From: Gigaspora rosea
Lineage: Eukaryota > Glomeromycota > Glomeromycetes > Diversisporales > Gigasporaceae
Assembly (NCBI GenBank): GCA_003550325.1
Contig: QKWP01001662.1
Coordinates: 32,352-96,351 of the forward strand
Direction of reading: 5' to 3'
Length of the DNA stretch: 64,000 nt
The notes beneath the pieces are model-generated. The model was not told the origin of the DNA. It searched no databases and was given only the letters and a program-made list of their open reading frames with translations. Positions 33,567 to 44,796 of the stretch are shown in pieces. How positions within the stretch are numbered: the first letter of the stretch is position 1; every line of letters starts with the position of its first letter. The translations under genes were made by a program, and so were the position numbers.

Positions 33567-35131
33567 GCTAATAACAGATAAAGAAATATAGCAAATATGT
33601 TAATTGATTAGCAATAATAAAATCTTGATCTATTAGTTATTAATAGGAAACAAAATTTTTTTGCTTATATATAGATTAAGATATTATTTATTTTGCAATT
33701 ATCTATCTTGATGCTTTGTTAACTGCTAAATTTCTATCACATATATTTACCCTTAAATAATTTTCTTGCAATAATCCTGTAAATATCAGGAAATTTTCTA
33801 TCTTTAATATTCAATTCAAAACCACATACTGCCTGTGGGTGCATTACAGAACTTCCCTGTTGCTCTCACAATATGACAAATATTTAGAATTCAAATCTAA
33901 AAAGTAAAGTTATTAGAACCATAATAGAATTATAGAAGTAGATTCAAAATTATGAGGAAAAAGAAAATAGTAAATACTTAGAATAAAAAGGGAAATAAAT
34001 GAGAATACCTCTATTATGCCTTATTAGATTAAATTGAGACAAAAAATAAATTTTTTTAATCATATATCTAAAAATTATAAAAGTGATTGCGAATTTGTTA
34101 AAGATAATAGTTCAAGTTTTTCTGAAATAAAATAATTATAAAAAAAAATAAAATTATTAGGATATTTTGCAATTAATAATAACAAATCTCAAACAAAGAC
34201 CAAAAAAGGCTTTTGAAGCAAAGGAGCAAAAATAGTATCAATATTATTAAAAATTATGCTAATAGTAATAATGTTTATTAGCTAATTATTTACAATATCA
34301 TCTGTATTATTATTTTTAAGTTAAGCAAAAAAATTGTTATCATTATAATTTTCAAGATTAGTATTATTATTATATTTTTTGCTGCTATCTGAAGCCTTTT
34401 TATAATGCCTGTAGAATCATTATTTTCAACTGCCTTGTTGTAAGAAGCATTACTGGGAATACGATTCCAACAAAACACATAGTACAAGTTATCTAAGAAA
34501 CTTAGTCTGTACTAATAGAAAAAAAAGCAGCAACAATGTAAAGCAACAAAGAGAACCCTTATGTTATATATCTTTGGAACCAAGAAAAATTTGTTGAAGA
34601 AGCTAATAAGGTAGAATTGAATGATAATGAAGGACAGTTAGAAAAGTTAATAAGGATAATAAAATTGGAGGACCACCAGAGAATGAGATTGAAATCCGTA
34701 ATTGGTATAAAAAAATTCTAACTGCTTTTGAAGACTAAGTATTAGATATTAAAAAAGAAAAAAATCCAAATAATGAAGTTTGGGTATGTCTTAAAAGCAT
34801 TTGATTTTTGTAAAAAATAACTACCAAAAAATAAAAACAAGCAAAATAATTGCAGATGCAGTAGGAAAAGTAATATACTATACTAAATGCATTTGTTTCT
34901 AGGCACATGATTATGTTATAACTTATTATATTCCTATTTACACTAGAGACACTATGCGAAAAAATGTAATTCTAATTAACAAAAGTTTTTTATTCTTAGA
35001 TAATCTTGTTAGTACTCAATATACAAAATTATATTATAAAGAAATTTTTACAATATTCTATTTTAATTACAGGCTTGGCATTATCTAGCTATCTAAAATG
35101 TACTCAGATGTTACCTGTTATAGTAGTTTAC
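33567..35131. other. Intergenic, no gene recognised
   Basis: AT-rich. Near 34510-34740 short coding-like stretches (for example EEANKVELNDNEGQLEKL) appear in changing frames, but I cannot assign a family. Confidence 0.4.
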
Positions 35132-35715
35132 TACAATCTAACCTCTCTATAGTCACACCTAGGGTGTGCAATGGGCTGGGTTGGGCCGGGTTTAACTGTG
35201 CCCGAACCCAACCTGTTAAATTATGAGCCCAACCTGGGCCCAACCCAATTCATTGTAGAACTAAAAATCTAGGCCTGGGTTTGACCTGAACAAGGCTCAA
35301 CCTATATAAATTACCGGGTTTAACCCAGCCCAAGCTCAACCCGTTTTTACAAGCCTGGCCTAATTAATTTATGGGCCTGAAAATTCAGGCCCAGGCCCAG
35401 CCCAAACCCAGTCCAACTCGCAAATTATCGGGCTCGCCCCAGCCCATTGCACACCCTAGTCATACCCATATAGTCATACCTCTATATAAGTACCCAATAT
35501 TGTGCAACAGACTTAAATATAGTAAAAAACCTCTACAATTACTATTACAAAAAAATTTTGATTTTTTATCAATTTTATTAATAATACAGTAACCCTTATT
35601 ATAATCACAAATTTGGACCAAATATGGATTATAACATATAATTGGCCAATATTCATATTTATGATTATTTAAAATTTTTTATTAAAATTCTTAAAGGTTT
35701 GATACAAATAACTAT
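35132..35715. repeat. Pogo-like repeat copy with nested MITE
   Basis: The segment starts TACAATCTAACCTCTCTATA, and 35462-35715 closely parallels 49077-49325 (shared TAAGTACCCAATATTG, AATTTTGATTTTTTATC, TTGGCCAATATTCATATTTAT). It is therefore a partial copy of the element at 49055-49825, disrupted by the MITE at 35160. The right end is missing. Confidence 0.6.
35160..35458. mobile_element. 299-bp GC-richer hAT-like MITE
   Basis: The ends TAGGGTGTGCAATGGGCT and AGCCCATTGCACACCCTA are perfect 18-bp inverted repeats. Flanks GTCACACC (35152-35159) and GTCATACC (35459-35466) are an 8-bp target duplication with one mismatch. The interior alternates GGGCC, CCCAACC and GGCCTGG motifs and is far richer in GC than the host sequence. 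Confidence 0.88.
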
Positions 35716-35779
35716 TGATTAGGTTTAGGCACAGATAACACAGTTCAAAATTATACATATTGGTATAATATCAGGTATC

Positions 35780-36005
35780 TAATATATATAATATATATAG
35801 ATGATATGTGCCCGATATGTGTAGAGTTCATATAGGGTATTAGACATATGTCGAACACATATAGTACACATATAGTATATATGCCTTATATATATTAGAT
35901 ATATATCACATATATAAATTCTATAATGCATTATGTAACTGATATAAATAGTATATATTGTATCATGTACCCGATATAGATAGTATATATTATAGGATTA
36001 AAGGG
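35780..36005. repeat. TATATAG/GATATGTG simple repeat region
   Basis: Variants of ATATAGTACACATATAGTAT and CCCGATATGTGTAGA repeat irregularly. No gene. Confidence 0.6.
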
Positions 36006-36107
36006 TTTTATTTTTTGGTGCATGGTACACTCTTATCACATGATTGACATACAATTACATACAATATCGGTAATAACTGCTATTATACTTTAATTTAACA
36101 AATACAG

Positions 36108-36315
36108 TACAGTCAACTCTTTATAATTCAAACTACTAGTACTGCTTTTTTTTACTATGTAAAAATTTGGAAAAGTTCGGTTTTTATAAAGTTATATATG
36201 GCTTATTCAAACTTTATAATAAAATTTACAAATTTTCTAGGAGATTTTGTACAGTTTAGAGAAAATTTAATAATATTTGGTTTAGAAATGTTTGAATTAG
36301 AGAAAGGTGAATATA
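36108..36315. mobile_element. 208-bp TACAGTC-type MITE
   Basis: TACAGTCAACTCTTTATAAT at the left and the inverted partner GTTTGAATTAGAGAAAGGTG near the right share TAATTCAAAC at their inner part, and both ends finish in TA. This fits a Tc1/mariner-pogo type MITE. Several end bases differ, so it is old. Confidence 0.5.
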
Positions 36316-36419
36316 CGTACTAATATTAGATATAGTTATTTAAAACTTTTTTATTTATATAGATTATTGACTATTTTGAGCAATACAACAAAAAACCTAT
36401 TATACTCTAAATCTACCTG

Positions 36420-36480
36420 AACTAACCATCCTAACCCTAATCCAAACTAACTATTCTAACCCTAACCCTAACTAACTATG
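36420..36480. repeat. Interstitial telomere-like CCCTAA motifs
   Basis: CTAACCCTAACCCTAACTAAC and imperfect neighbours appear here. Similar short runs lie near 40605, 52505, 57960 and 58545-58610. The runs are too short and degenerate to be a chromosome end. Confidence 0.55.
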
Positions 36481-36889
36481 CTCAGTTATACCAACAAATG
36501 CACACAAACCAAATAAAATTTACTACTAACAAAATGTCTATAGAACCACAATAACAAATTTACTCTAGCAATGTATGTATAGTGTATAATACACTAGTAA
36601 TAAAACTGAAATTACAATTACCACAATAAAATACTAATATAGTTTATAAACAATGACATACTATAGAGAAAGCAATAAAATCCAAGCTTTTCTCATTAGT
36701 AACAATACCAATTGCTGCAGCTACCAATGCAATAGACTCTAATAGCGATAGTACTAATGATAAAAGTATTTATTGTGCAAAAATGACAACCCAATGACAA
36801 GGTAAATGACAATCTAAAAGAAAAAATATATTGGTTATTACATACAAAAAAACAAGATACAAAGAAGCATATACTCCAAAGATACCCCA

Positions 36890-37260
36890 ATAGTTCTAAA
36901 CGCTTTACAATCCAAGAAACTATACTTTTCTAAAAAATTCAAGAACTAGAACAAAAAATCAAAACATCCTTAAAAATATCTGGAAAAAAAAGTAAAAGTT
37001 AGTATAGTATTTAAAAACAAAAAATAACAAGCCAAAATTTATACTCTTCTAAAATTTTAAGACTGGAATGTACAAGCCAAGCCAAAGAATAAAAAACTGT
37101 TCCAAAGAATAAAAAGCAGGACCCAGCAAGTGAACACAATAAAGCATATGAAATCAATAACAATGCCAGTAATGACGAATGACTTTGATAATAACAATGC
37201 CAAAAACTAACACCAAAACAATGATGCATTCAAGAATGACAATATAATATTCCAATCAAG
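36890..37260. repeat. Dispersed copy related to the 41-42 kb array
   Basis: ATTTATACTCTTCTAAAATT, AGACTGGAATGTACAAGCC and AAAGAATAAAAA match units of the array at 41000-42010 (CATACTCTTCTGAATTCTCG, AAACTGGAATGTACAC). The open frames on the minus strand here are composition effects. Confidence 0.5.
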
Positions 37261-37264
37261 AATG

Positions 37265-37395
37265 ACAATGTAAGATGACACTAATACTAGTAATGATAAG
37301 CACCAGTTATAATAAGTACTAGTAATAACAAGTACTAGTAATAGTGATCACCAGTAATGATGAGCACTAGTAACAACAAGATTCTATACATGAAA
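37265..37395. repeat. Minisatellite, AGTAATGATAAGCACC type
   Basis: About eight units of 15-18 bases (ACTAGTAATGATAAGCACC, AGTACTAGTAATAACA and variants). Confidence 0.75.
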
Positions 37396-39009
37396 GAAAA
37401 AAGTAGCTTAGTTAAATGCATTAATAACTGAAAAAACAAAAAAACAGAAAAAATAAAAAAAATATAAAACAAACTGGTGATTATTAATAATGATGATCGC
37501 TATTTATTCATGATTAGGGGTGTACTATCTCTAATTAAATAAAAATAATAATTAAAAATAATTAATGGATATCCGTTTGCTGTACTAAATTTAGTACAAC
37601 GTACTAAATTTAGTACAGTATTAAAAGTTAAATTTTGAAAAATTGGTATTAATTACTTTAAATTAAATTTATCCAACATATAATTCTATATTTATATTTT
37701 ATTTTGGTATTTTAAAATCAACTTAAATGCTTATCAAAAGTTATATTAAATTATTTAAAAAAAAATTTGCTACTAAAAGTGGCTTCAAAAATACTAAATT
37801 ATAAATAACATAAAATTTATTTAATAAAATTTTGTTAAATTTTTAATAAAGTTGTAAAGCTAATTTTTCTGATTCTAATAGTAGTAAAATCATTAAATTG
37901 GTTTAGTATATAAAATGTTATAAGCAATTTAATTTACTAATTTTTTAATATATTTTTACTATGTTTTACTATATAAAATATATAAAAAGACTAACTATTT
38001 TTAGACGTGTGTCACTGTTAAACAGGTTTATTTAAGCTATTTAAAAACATTATTATTTATTTTTTATAATCAGACCAAAATCAAGATTGGATCTAAAATA
38101 ATCTAAAAATTTATTTTTTTTTAATTTTATTACAAGTTTTTGTATGCTATGATTTTTTTTAATACTGTACTAAATTTAGTATGACAAAATTTTAGAACAA
38201 TACAACAAGTTTAAGAATAAGCTATACAAAATTTTTATTAATAAATATTGCTAAAATTGTACAAAAAGATAGTTCTAATATTCAAATATATTTTGGCAAA
38301 ATTTGATTAAATTTGGTTAAATAATCAATTTAAAATTAATTTTTTTGTGCGTACTAAATTTATTACAATAGCCAAATGGATACTCATTAAATAAAAAAAT
38401 TTTAAATAAAAAAATTAAAATTAATACAAAAAAAAATCATTTTAAAAATAAAAAAAATTAAATTAATTGACAATTTGCAATAGAAGAAGAATTCTAACTG
38501 GCAGAGATTTTTATAATAAAATATAATAAAATATGTTAATATAGGAATTATAATTTCTGTAGTTTTATAAAATTTTTGAATTTTTAATTGTTTGTAACTT
38601 TTTATTTACCTAACCAATTTTACTGATCTAGCTATAATTAGAATCACAAAAACAAGCTCTACAACTTTTATTAGAAGTCTACATAATGTTAACTTAATAA
38701 AAAATTAACTCTACATAGTTAAGAATGCTGATTTTTGTATTTTATATGTAATTTATATTAAGTGTTATGTATTTTATTAATACAATCTCCTTTTTTCATG
38801 AATTGTCAATTAAATAAAATAAAAAAAAAGTGAAAAAAATTAAAAAAAAGTTTAAAATAAAAAAATAAAAAAAATTTACGAAAAAATATATAAATAAATA
38901 ATTAATTAAATAAAAAATTAATGATAAAATGTTAATAAAAATTAAAATAAAAAAAAATTTAAAAATTTAAAAATCAAATTAAAAATAATAAAAAAAAGGA
39001 ATAATTTAA
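37396..39009. other. Intergenic, no gene seen
   Basis: AT-rich. The motif GTACTAAATTTAGTACA near 37585-37620 is an inverted repeat and recurs as TACTAAATTTAGTATG near 38170 and TACTAAATTTATTACA near 38350. Long A-rich runs fill 38400-38990. Confidence 0.5.
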
Positions 39010-39420
39010 TATTAACCTCTGGTGAATTTCACTATATAGGTGTTACGAAATACCTCTGGTGAATTTCACCATGTAGATTTCGTGAAATGAAAAAACATAT
39101 ACAATGTGCATATGTATATCATCTGATGCATACCATTTTGTGTAATATAACGTGCCACCTGATGACCTCGCACAAAGCTATTATAAACTACCACTCTGTG
39201 TCTATGTCATTTTTAACTGTGCTATTCCGAAAAACATGCCTAAATGTGCCACATGATACCACCCCATGCCTGTGTCATTTTTAACTGTACCACTTCATAA
39301 AATGTGCTTATATGTGCGCATGATCTGTACTATCCCACTATTTTCTCGTACCATGCCCTGAACCACTATTCTTATAGAGAAGATTTGCATTTTAGCTTTG
39401 TGGCATCCAAGTTTTCTCTA
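39010..39420. repeat. Short direct repeats (ACCTCTGGTGAATTTCAC; GTGTCATTTTTAACTG)
   Basis: ACCTCTGGTGAATTTCAC occurs at 39016 and 39053. Further on, TGTGTCTATGTCATTTTTAA and CCTGTGTCATTTTTAACTGT repeat at about 68 bases. The 65-codon frame at 39087 overlaps these repeats and is not convincing. Confidence 0.5.
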
Positions 39421-39809
39421 TATATTTCGCAGATACAGTTTAAATTTATTTACTAATTCGCATAACTTCTTTATGTAAAACTTCCATTATGATAGCACTC
39501 GCGAGTAGTCTACAACAATTAACCAATCAGGAAAACTTTTGTCTATGAAGCAGGTATAATTCACAGAAAATTATGTAATTAAAAATTGCGGTGAATTTTA
39601 CTATACTGCATATAAATAATAATGTAATTAATCTGGTGCTAGAATATATAATGAGAATGATTATAGATGTGATCACGCTTTTTTCAAGTGTGATAAAAAC
39701 AAGATTCATACAATATATGATTAATCAAACAAATTTATTAATAAATGTATAAGAACGACTTACGAGAGTATTGCAACGGTTATTAGCATTGATTATCGAC
39801 TTCAACCTG

Positions 39810-40575
39810 ATGGATGATATCGACTGGAACTCATTTATAGCATTTTCTAATGATAGTGATTTAGAAGAAATAAATTGCCTATTTTCTTTACCTTATTCTA
39901 AAGATATGAACCCTCTACCACCTTCTGGTTATGAAGATAATAGCCAGGTTAATAGAAGTCTTTTTTTACCGCTCACTGAATCTAACAATAATTGTCTACC
40001 AACTTATATACATGGAAATAATACCTCATTTAATGACCATAACGGCGATTTTGACAATATCTCCTTACTTTATTCTAAATCCTCTAATGGTAATTTTGAA
40101 GATACGGATCTTCCACTACATTTTGATTAAGAAGATAATAGTCTGGTTAATACAAGTTTTTTTTTCGCCACTTTCTGAATCCAACAATAATTGTCTACCA
40201 ATTTCTATACAAGAAAATAATGGGGATGATATCTTGGTTGATAATACCTCGGTTAATGAACATGATAGCAACTTTGACTGCCCCGAAACAAGCATTTTTA
40301 GTAATAATAATTATGGGGATTTAAATACTTTAGGCTATTAATATAGTCTTCATGTAGGCAGCTGTTTTGATGATTGGTTATCTGTTGATAGCTTTATACA
40401 TAATTATTGTTTAGAATGAGACTTTGGATATCAAATTTTCTGTAATGATAAAGACCCAAATAATTCTACTATAATTCGTCGCAAATCTTATCGTTGTTCT
40501 TCAAGTGGCACTTATAAAGCTCAAAAAGTAATTGATCAATATTCATACCGTTTACGTGGTATATATATCAAAAAC
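39810..40575 (+). pseudogene. FAR1-domain protein, truncated and frameshifted
   Basis: From ATG 39810 the frame reads MDDIDWNSFIAFSNDSDLEE, then a Ser/Asn-rich region with two similar internal units (LFLPLTESNNNCLP and PLSESNNNCLP). A stop at 40128 and a frameshift near 40165 separate them. The shifted frame continues through a stop at 40339 into CFDDWLSVDSFIHNYCLE, then DFGYQIFCNDKDPNNSTIIR and RRKSYRCSSSGTYKAQKVID. That is the start of the FAR1-type DNA-binding domain, related to MULE transposases. Homology ends near 40560 and no catalytic domain follows. These proteins are numerous in Rhizophagus; family assignment is from memory. Confidence 0.7.
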
Positions 40576-40999
40576 CCCATTCCAAAGCTTAATATAATGA
40601 AATGACTCTAACCCTAACCTTTAGGACTCATAGTTATTTTAGGCCTTATAATTTGGCGCAGTCTCACAAAATATCATAGCACTTACAGAAGGTTTGTCTG
40701 TACATATTTTAATATTATGAAAAATTCCTCTACGTCTGTCATGACTCCTACTATCCTAACCTTAATATTCATAGAAATAAATAATCAACAAAACCAATGA
40801 CGAAATTCCTCCAACAATGGCATCACAAAACACAAAGATGCAACAAAAATCACATACGAATTTACGTTTCGACAGCTTCACTACCAGAATGTTAGGATTT
40901 ACCGTTATCTTCAAAAAAAACTACATTCGATCATAACCTAAAAAGAAGAAAAAGCAACGTTAATAAATCATATTCATAACAAAACAACAATGCTTCTAA

Positions 41000-42010
41000 A
41001 AAATGGAATATAAAGCTATGACCTGAAGCCGATACCTGATACACAAAAATGGAATGAAGACGTCTAGAAAAACAAAGCATAAGTAAGCATTTTTAAAGTC
41101 CAAAAAACTAACTAAAATATTATACTCACCTAAAATTTAAAGAACCTAATGTATACAATCGACGTCAAGTGGAATAAAAATCCTAAAAATACTTAAGTAT
41201 GTTAGTAAATATGTTCAAAAACTGAAGGATATGCAGATGTTCATACTCTTCTGAATTCTCGAAACTGGAATGTACACAATTCATGCCCAAGAACAGAATA
41301 AAAGCTCAAAAAGTTCTTGAACACCTAGAAAAAAATGTGTCAGTAAACACATTCAAAAACCGCAATGATGAACAAAAGGTATTTTACTCTCCTGAAGTTC
41401 CTGATGCAGAATGTACGCCAAGAACAGAACAAAAGCTTGAAAACCTTAAAAACACCTGAAAAAACGAAGTATTAGTAAATTTGTTCAAAATTCAAAACGA
41501 CGAACAAACGGTATTTATTCTCCTGAAGTTCCCGATACCAGAATATACACCCAATAACGGAAGAAAAGTTTGAAGACCCTTGATATCTTCTAGAAAACAA
41601 AGATAGAAGCGTTAGTAAACGCGTTCAAAATCCAAACGGAAAACACCTGAAAAAAATGTGTTAGTAAATGCGTTTATAATTCAAAATGATGAACCAATAG
41701 TATTTTACTCTCCGAAGAATGTATGCCCAATCACGGAACGAAAGTTTAAAGACCCTTGATAACTCCTAGAAAAAGACAGAAGCATTAGTAAACGCATTCA
41801 AAATCCAAAACAGAAAACACCTGAAAAAAGTGTTAGTAAATGCATTTAAAATTAAAAAGATGAACAAACGGTATTTTACTCTCCTGAAGAATGTATGCCC
41901 AATCACGAAACGAAAGTTTGAAGACCCTTGATAACTCCTAGAAAAAAAGATAGAAGCATTAGTAAATGCGTTCAAAATTCAAAACAACGAATAAAAGCTA
42001 TTACTCCTCT
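41000..42010. repeat. Minisatellite array, about 200-bp composite unit
   Basis: Units contain TTAGTAAATGCGTTCAAAAT, GACGAACAAACGGTATTTTA, CTCCTGAAG, AATGTATGCCCAATCACG and GACCCTTGATAACTCCTAG. About five composite units can be followed, better conserved on the right. No gene; the minus-strand frame at 41766-41975 is translation of the repeat. Confidence 0.8.
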
Positions 42011-42599
42011 GAAGTTCTCAGAAACTGGCGAGATACCCTAACAACGCACAAATAAAGGCATTACCAATAGCACACAATAGACAGAGTACAACCAATACAA
42101 CAACAAAATTTATAACGCCGGCACCACAATAGATGATGTAAAATTGGTAGAAACACAAATAACAACCAACTGTGAACCAAATAAAAAACAATTAAAAACG
42201 TAAGATAAGTAGTAAGGTAGGTATTGTTTATATATCCTGTGATTAAATTATGTTACACAAGATCTAGGGTATAAAAATTTTAGTATACCCTTAGGGTACA
42301 TATATATTAATTCATAAAAAAATTTTAAAAAAAATTTTGTATATTTTGTTTGGGCATGTGCATATATGCAAAATGGTGGAAATAAAAGTAGAATTATAAA
42401 ATAAAAATTATTTTTATTACATATTTACATATACACATCGGGTACCCAATATATCCAAATAGGACCTCAAATAATCTATGTAAGGTTATATTTGAGCATC
42501 ATAGTAAAAATTTTTTTGGTTAGCACTTTTGGTTTGGTATATTAAGCTACATTTCATATATTAGATCGAACTTTCACTCATCTTTATCTTTTTTTGAAA

Positions 42600-42690
42600 T
42601 ATAACATCTAAAAAAAAAAAAACAAACAAAAAAAAAAAAAAAAAAAAATTAAACTCACTAAAAAAAAAAACAAAAAAAAATTTTAAAAAG
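42600..42690. repeat. A-rich simple sequence
   Basis: Long A runs broken by single C or T, followed by ordinary AT-rich DNA until 42926. A CTCTTCC/TTTTTACCTC pyrimidine-rich patch lies at 42800-42870. Confidence 0.7.
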
Positions 42691-42943
42691 TTCAAAATCT
42701 CTTAAGCCCGTTTAATCCACAAGCTACAAAGAATCATAAATATATATACCACAAAATGTACCAAAAAAGCTAAAAAAAAAACTGGTTTGCACAATTTTAC
42801 CCTCTCTTCCTTTTACTTCTATCTCCTTTTTACCTCTTTTTCTCTTTTCTCCTCTCTCTTTTTTACCTGCCGGATTACTATTATAGCCCAGATTTTTTAT
42901 TAGCACTTTTCAAATATAACATTTATAAAAATTACCTCATTAG

Positions 42944-44252
42944 AGGGTGTGGTGACTTAGAGAAGTTGGTAAGTTGTCACCCCCAAGTGGCAGGTCTAGG
43001 GTTCAAATCCCATTGACGACGGTTTGAAAAATAGACCTGTGTTCTGGTAACTGTTTCTTGTCAATCAGTTGGGTACATTACCTGTAGTTCTTGGTTACTA
43101 TCTCAAATAAGTTCTTTCGGGCAAAGTTGAGTCTTGTGACACAGACAAATCCAAGGAATGAGGAAACAGAAACCCATTTGGCAAGACCCGAGTAAGGAGG
43201 TAGCAAAGTCTTTGACAGTGCTACCAAAACTAGAATATTGAACCGGAGCCGAAGTACCAGATATCGACCTCAGGGACAAGGTCTACCAACTTGGCCACCG
43301 GATTGGGTGCCGGAGGAAAAGGACCTATGTTATAGAAGTAGGTACCAGGGGGAGAAAAACTATAATGGCATCTAATGCCAGGTAGATCAACCCTTTCGGG
43401 CTAACTAAATTGGAAATCTGGGAAAATCGGTGAAGGACCGATAGGAAAGTGATAGTGGGTACCGGGGTTGGAGCAAATCTTACAAGGGCAAAAGTAGTTA
43501 TTTGTAAAAGGACAGGGTAACCCTGTCTACAAGTGTTGGCCTCAGTCATAGCGATAAGTAACGAAAGTATAGGTGAATACCTGGTATGGAACAGGTACTG
43601 CTCTACCAAGTCTCCCGTTAAGGATAACAGGACCAGGAATACTCGGCTGAGTTCTAAGGCAATAGATAAGTATCCAGAACTTGCTGATTGACTTATGTAT
43701 TGGGCCTGTTCTGGTGATACAAGATAGGTTGGCAGGCGGAACATGGATCAGAGGGTTTAAATAGGCAATTTCCATAGTTGGGTTGCAGGTATAGCAGCTA
43801 GTGTGAAACCCTCGGGCGGGCTACTTAAATTAGACACCAAAAGTGTACGTGTAGCTAAATGTATCCTCATCTATGTAACAAATGCTAGTATTTCCCTTAG
43901 AGGATACCGACGGGCAGTGTTGTACATTTTCACTGTCCCAGCCTTTTTTTGGTATGTCCCAACGTCCCAACGTCCCAGCATTCCAAGTGTCCCAACTATG
44001 TCCCAAGCCTTAATAATTAATAAATTAATTTAAAAAAATATATGATTATATATTTTTTTAAGTGCTGAACACATTTTTAAAAAAATTTAATTAGATTATC
44101 TTAATAAAATTTTAAGTAATTTCAATTTATAAAATTGTCCCAGAATGTCCCAAAATGTCCCAACGTATGTCCCAACTGTCCCATGTACAACACTGCCGAC
44201 GGGCCTAATATCTTGAATAAAATTCCTAAGTCCCAAGAGGGGCACTTTAAAA
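42944..44252 (+). mobile_element. tRNA-headed 1-kb retroelement (copy 1)
   Basis: The 5' head AGGGTGTGGTGACTTAGAG continues as GTTGGTAAGTTGTC and the Pol III B-box GGTTCAAATCC (43000-43010), as in a tRNA-derived SINE. The 3' end is an A-rich tail. AAAAATTACCTCATTAG is duplicated at 42927-42943 and 44253-44269, a 17-bp target duplication typical of LINE-mediated insertion. Without the nested hAT MITE (43915-44195) the element is about 1.02 kb, long for a SINE. I see no protein in it; the several short frames differ between copies. Confidence 0.85.
43915..44195. mobile_element. 281-bp hAT-like MITE nested in copy 1
   Basis: CAGTGTTGTACAT and ATGTACAACACTG are perfect inverted ends of the CAGTG type seen in hAT elements. 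CCGACGGG is duplicated exactly at 43907-43914 and 44196-44203. The interior has TGTCCCAACGTCCCA repeats near both ends. No coding capacity. Confidence 0.92.
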
Positions 44253-44627
44253 AAAAATTACCTCATTAGCATTCTTTTAAATATACCTATTTTGCCATTT
44301 AGCGGGTTTTAAATATAAACTTTTTCTCCAATACCTACTTTTTAAATACAACCTTTTTAAAAAAAGGGTCACCATTAGCTATTTTTCAAATATGATATCA
44401 CTTAGATTATTCAGGGTTCTATTCAAACAGGACCCGGACATCTCTCATTTAGGTCATAACTGATCTGCACAAATTTTAAGGTTTTTGCTACCTCTAAAAT
44501 CAAGTAAATTTGCTAAAAATTTAATTATTACATGAAGTTTTTATAGTAATTTGCTAAAAACTAAATTATTACATTTAGATAGTGTTCTTAGGTTCAGGTG
44601 CTTTAAAAAAATTTGTGCAGTATATAA

Positions 44628-44786
44628 AAATACATTTTACTGGCATATTTACTTTTATATTTCTTGAAATTTAAGAAAAGATACTTAATTTTGGATTTTT
44701 TAAAAAATCAAAAATTAAGCATCTTTTCTTAAATTTTCAAGAAATATAAAAGTAAATTTACTTGCATAATGTATTTTTATATGCTA
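44628..44786. repeat. Foldback, about 75-bp arms
   Basis: TATATAAAAATACATTTTAC at the left pairs with GTAATGTATTTTTATATGC-like sequence at the right. Arms include AAGTAAATTTAC/GTAAATATGCC-type blocks and AAGATGCTTAATTTTTGATT, meeting at TTTTTTAAAAAA near 44700. Confidence 0.75.
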
Positions 44787-44796
44787 AATAAGTTTT

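Noticed and set aside
36420..36480. Chromosome end
   Set aside because: Only two or three telomere-like repeats occur, with ordinary sequence on both sides.
43000..43020. A genuine tRNA gene at the B-box
   Set aside because: The head lacks a proper acceptor and anticodon stem pairing that I can draw, and it recurs as the start of a 1-kb retroelement.
43325..43775. 139- and 77-codon minus-strand frames as genes
   Set aside because: They lie inside the retroelement body and are not conserved as frames in the other copies.
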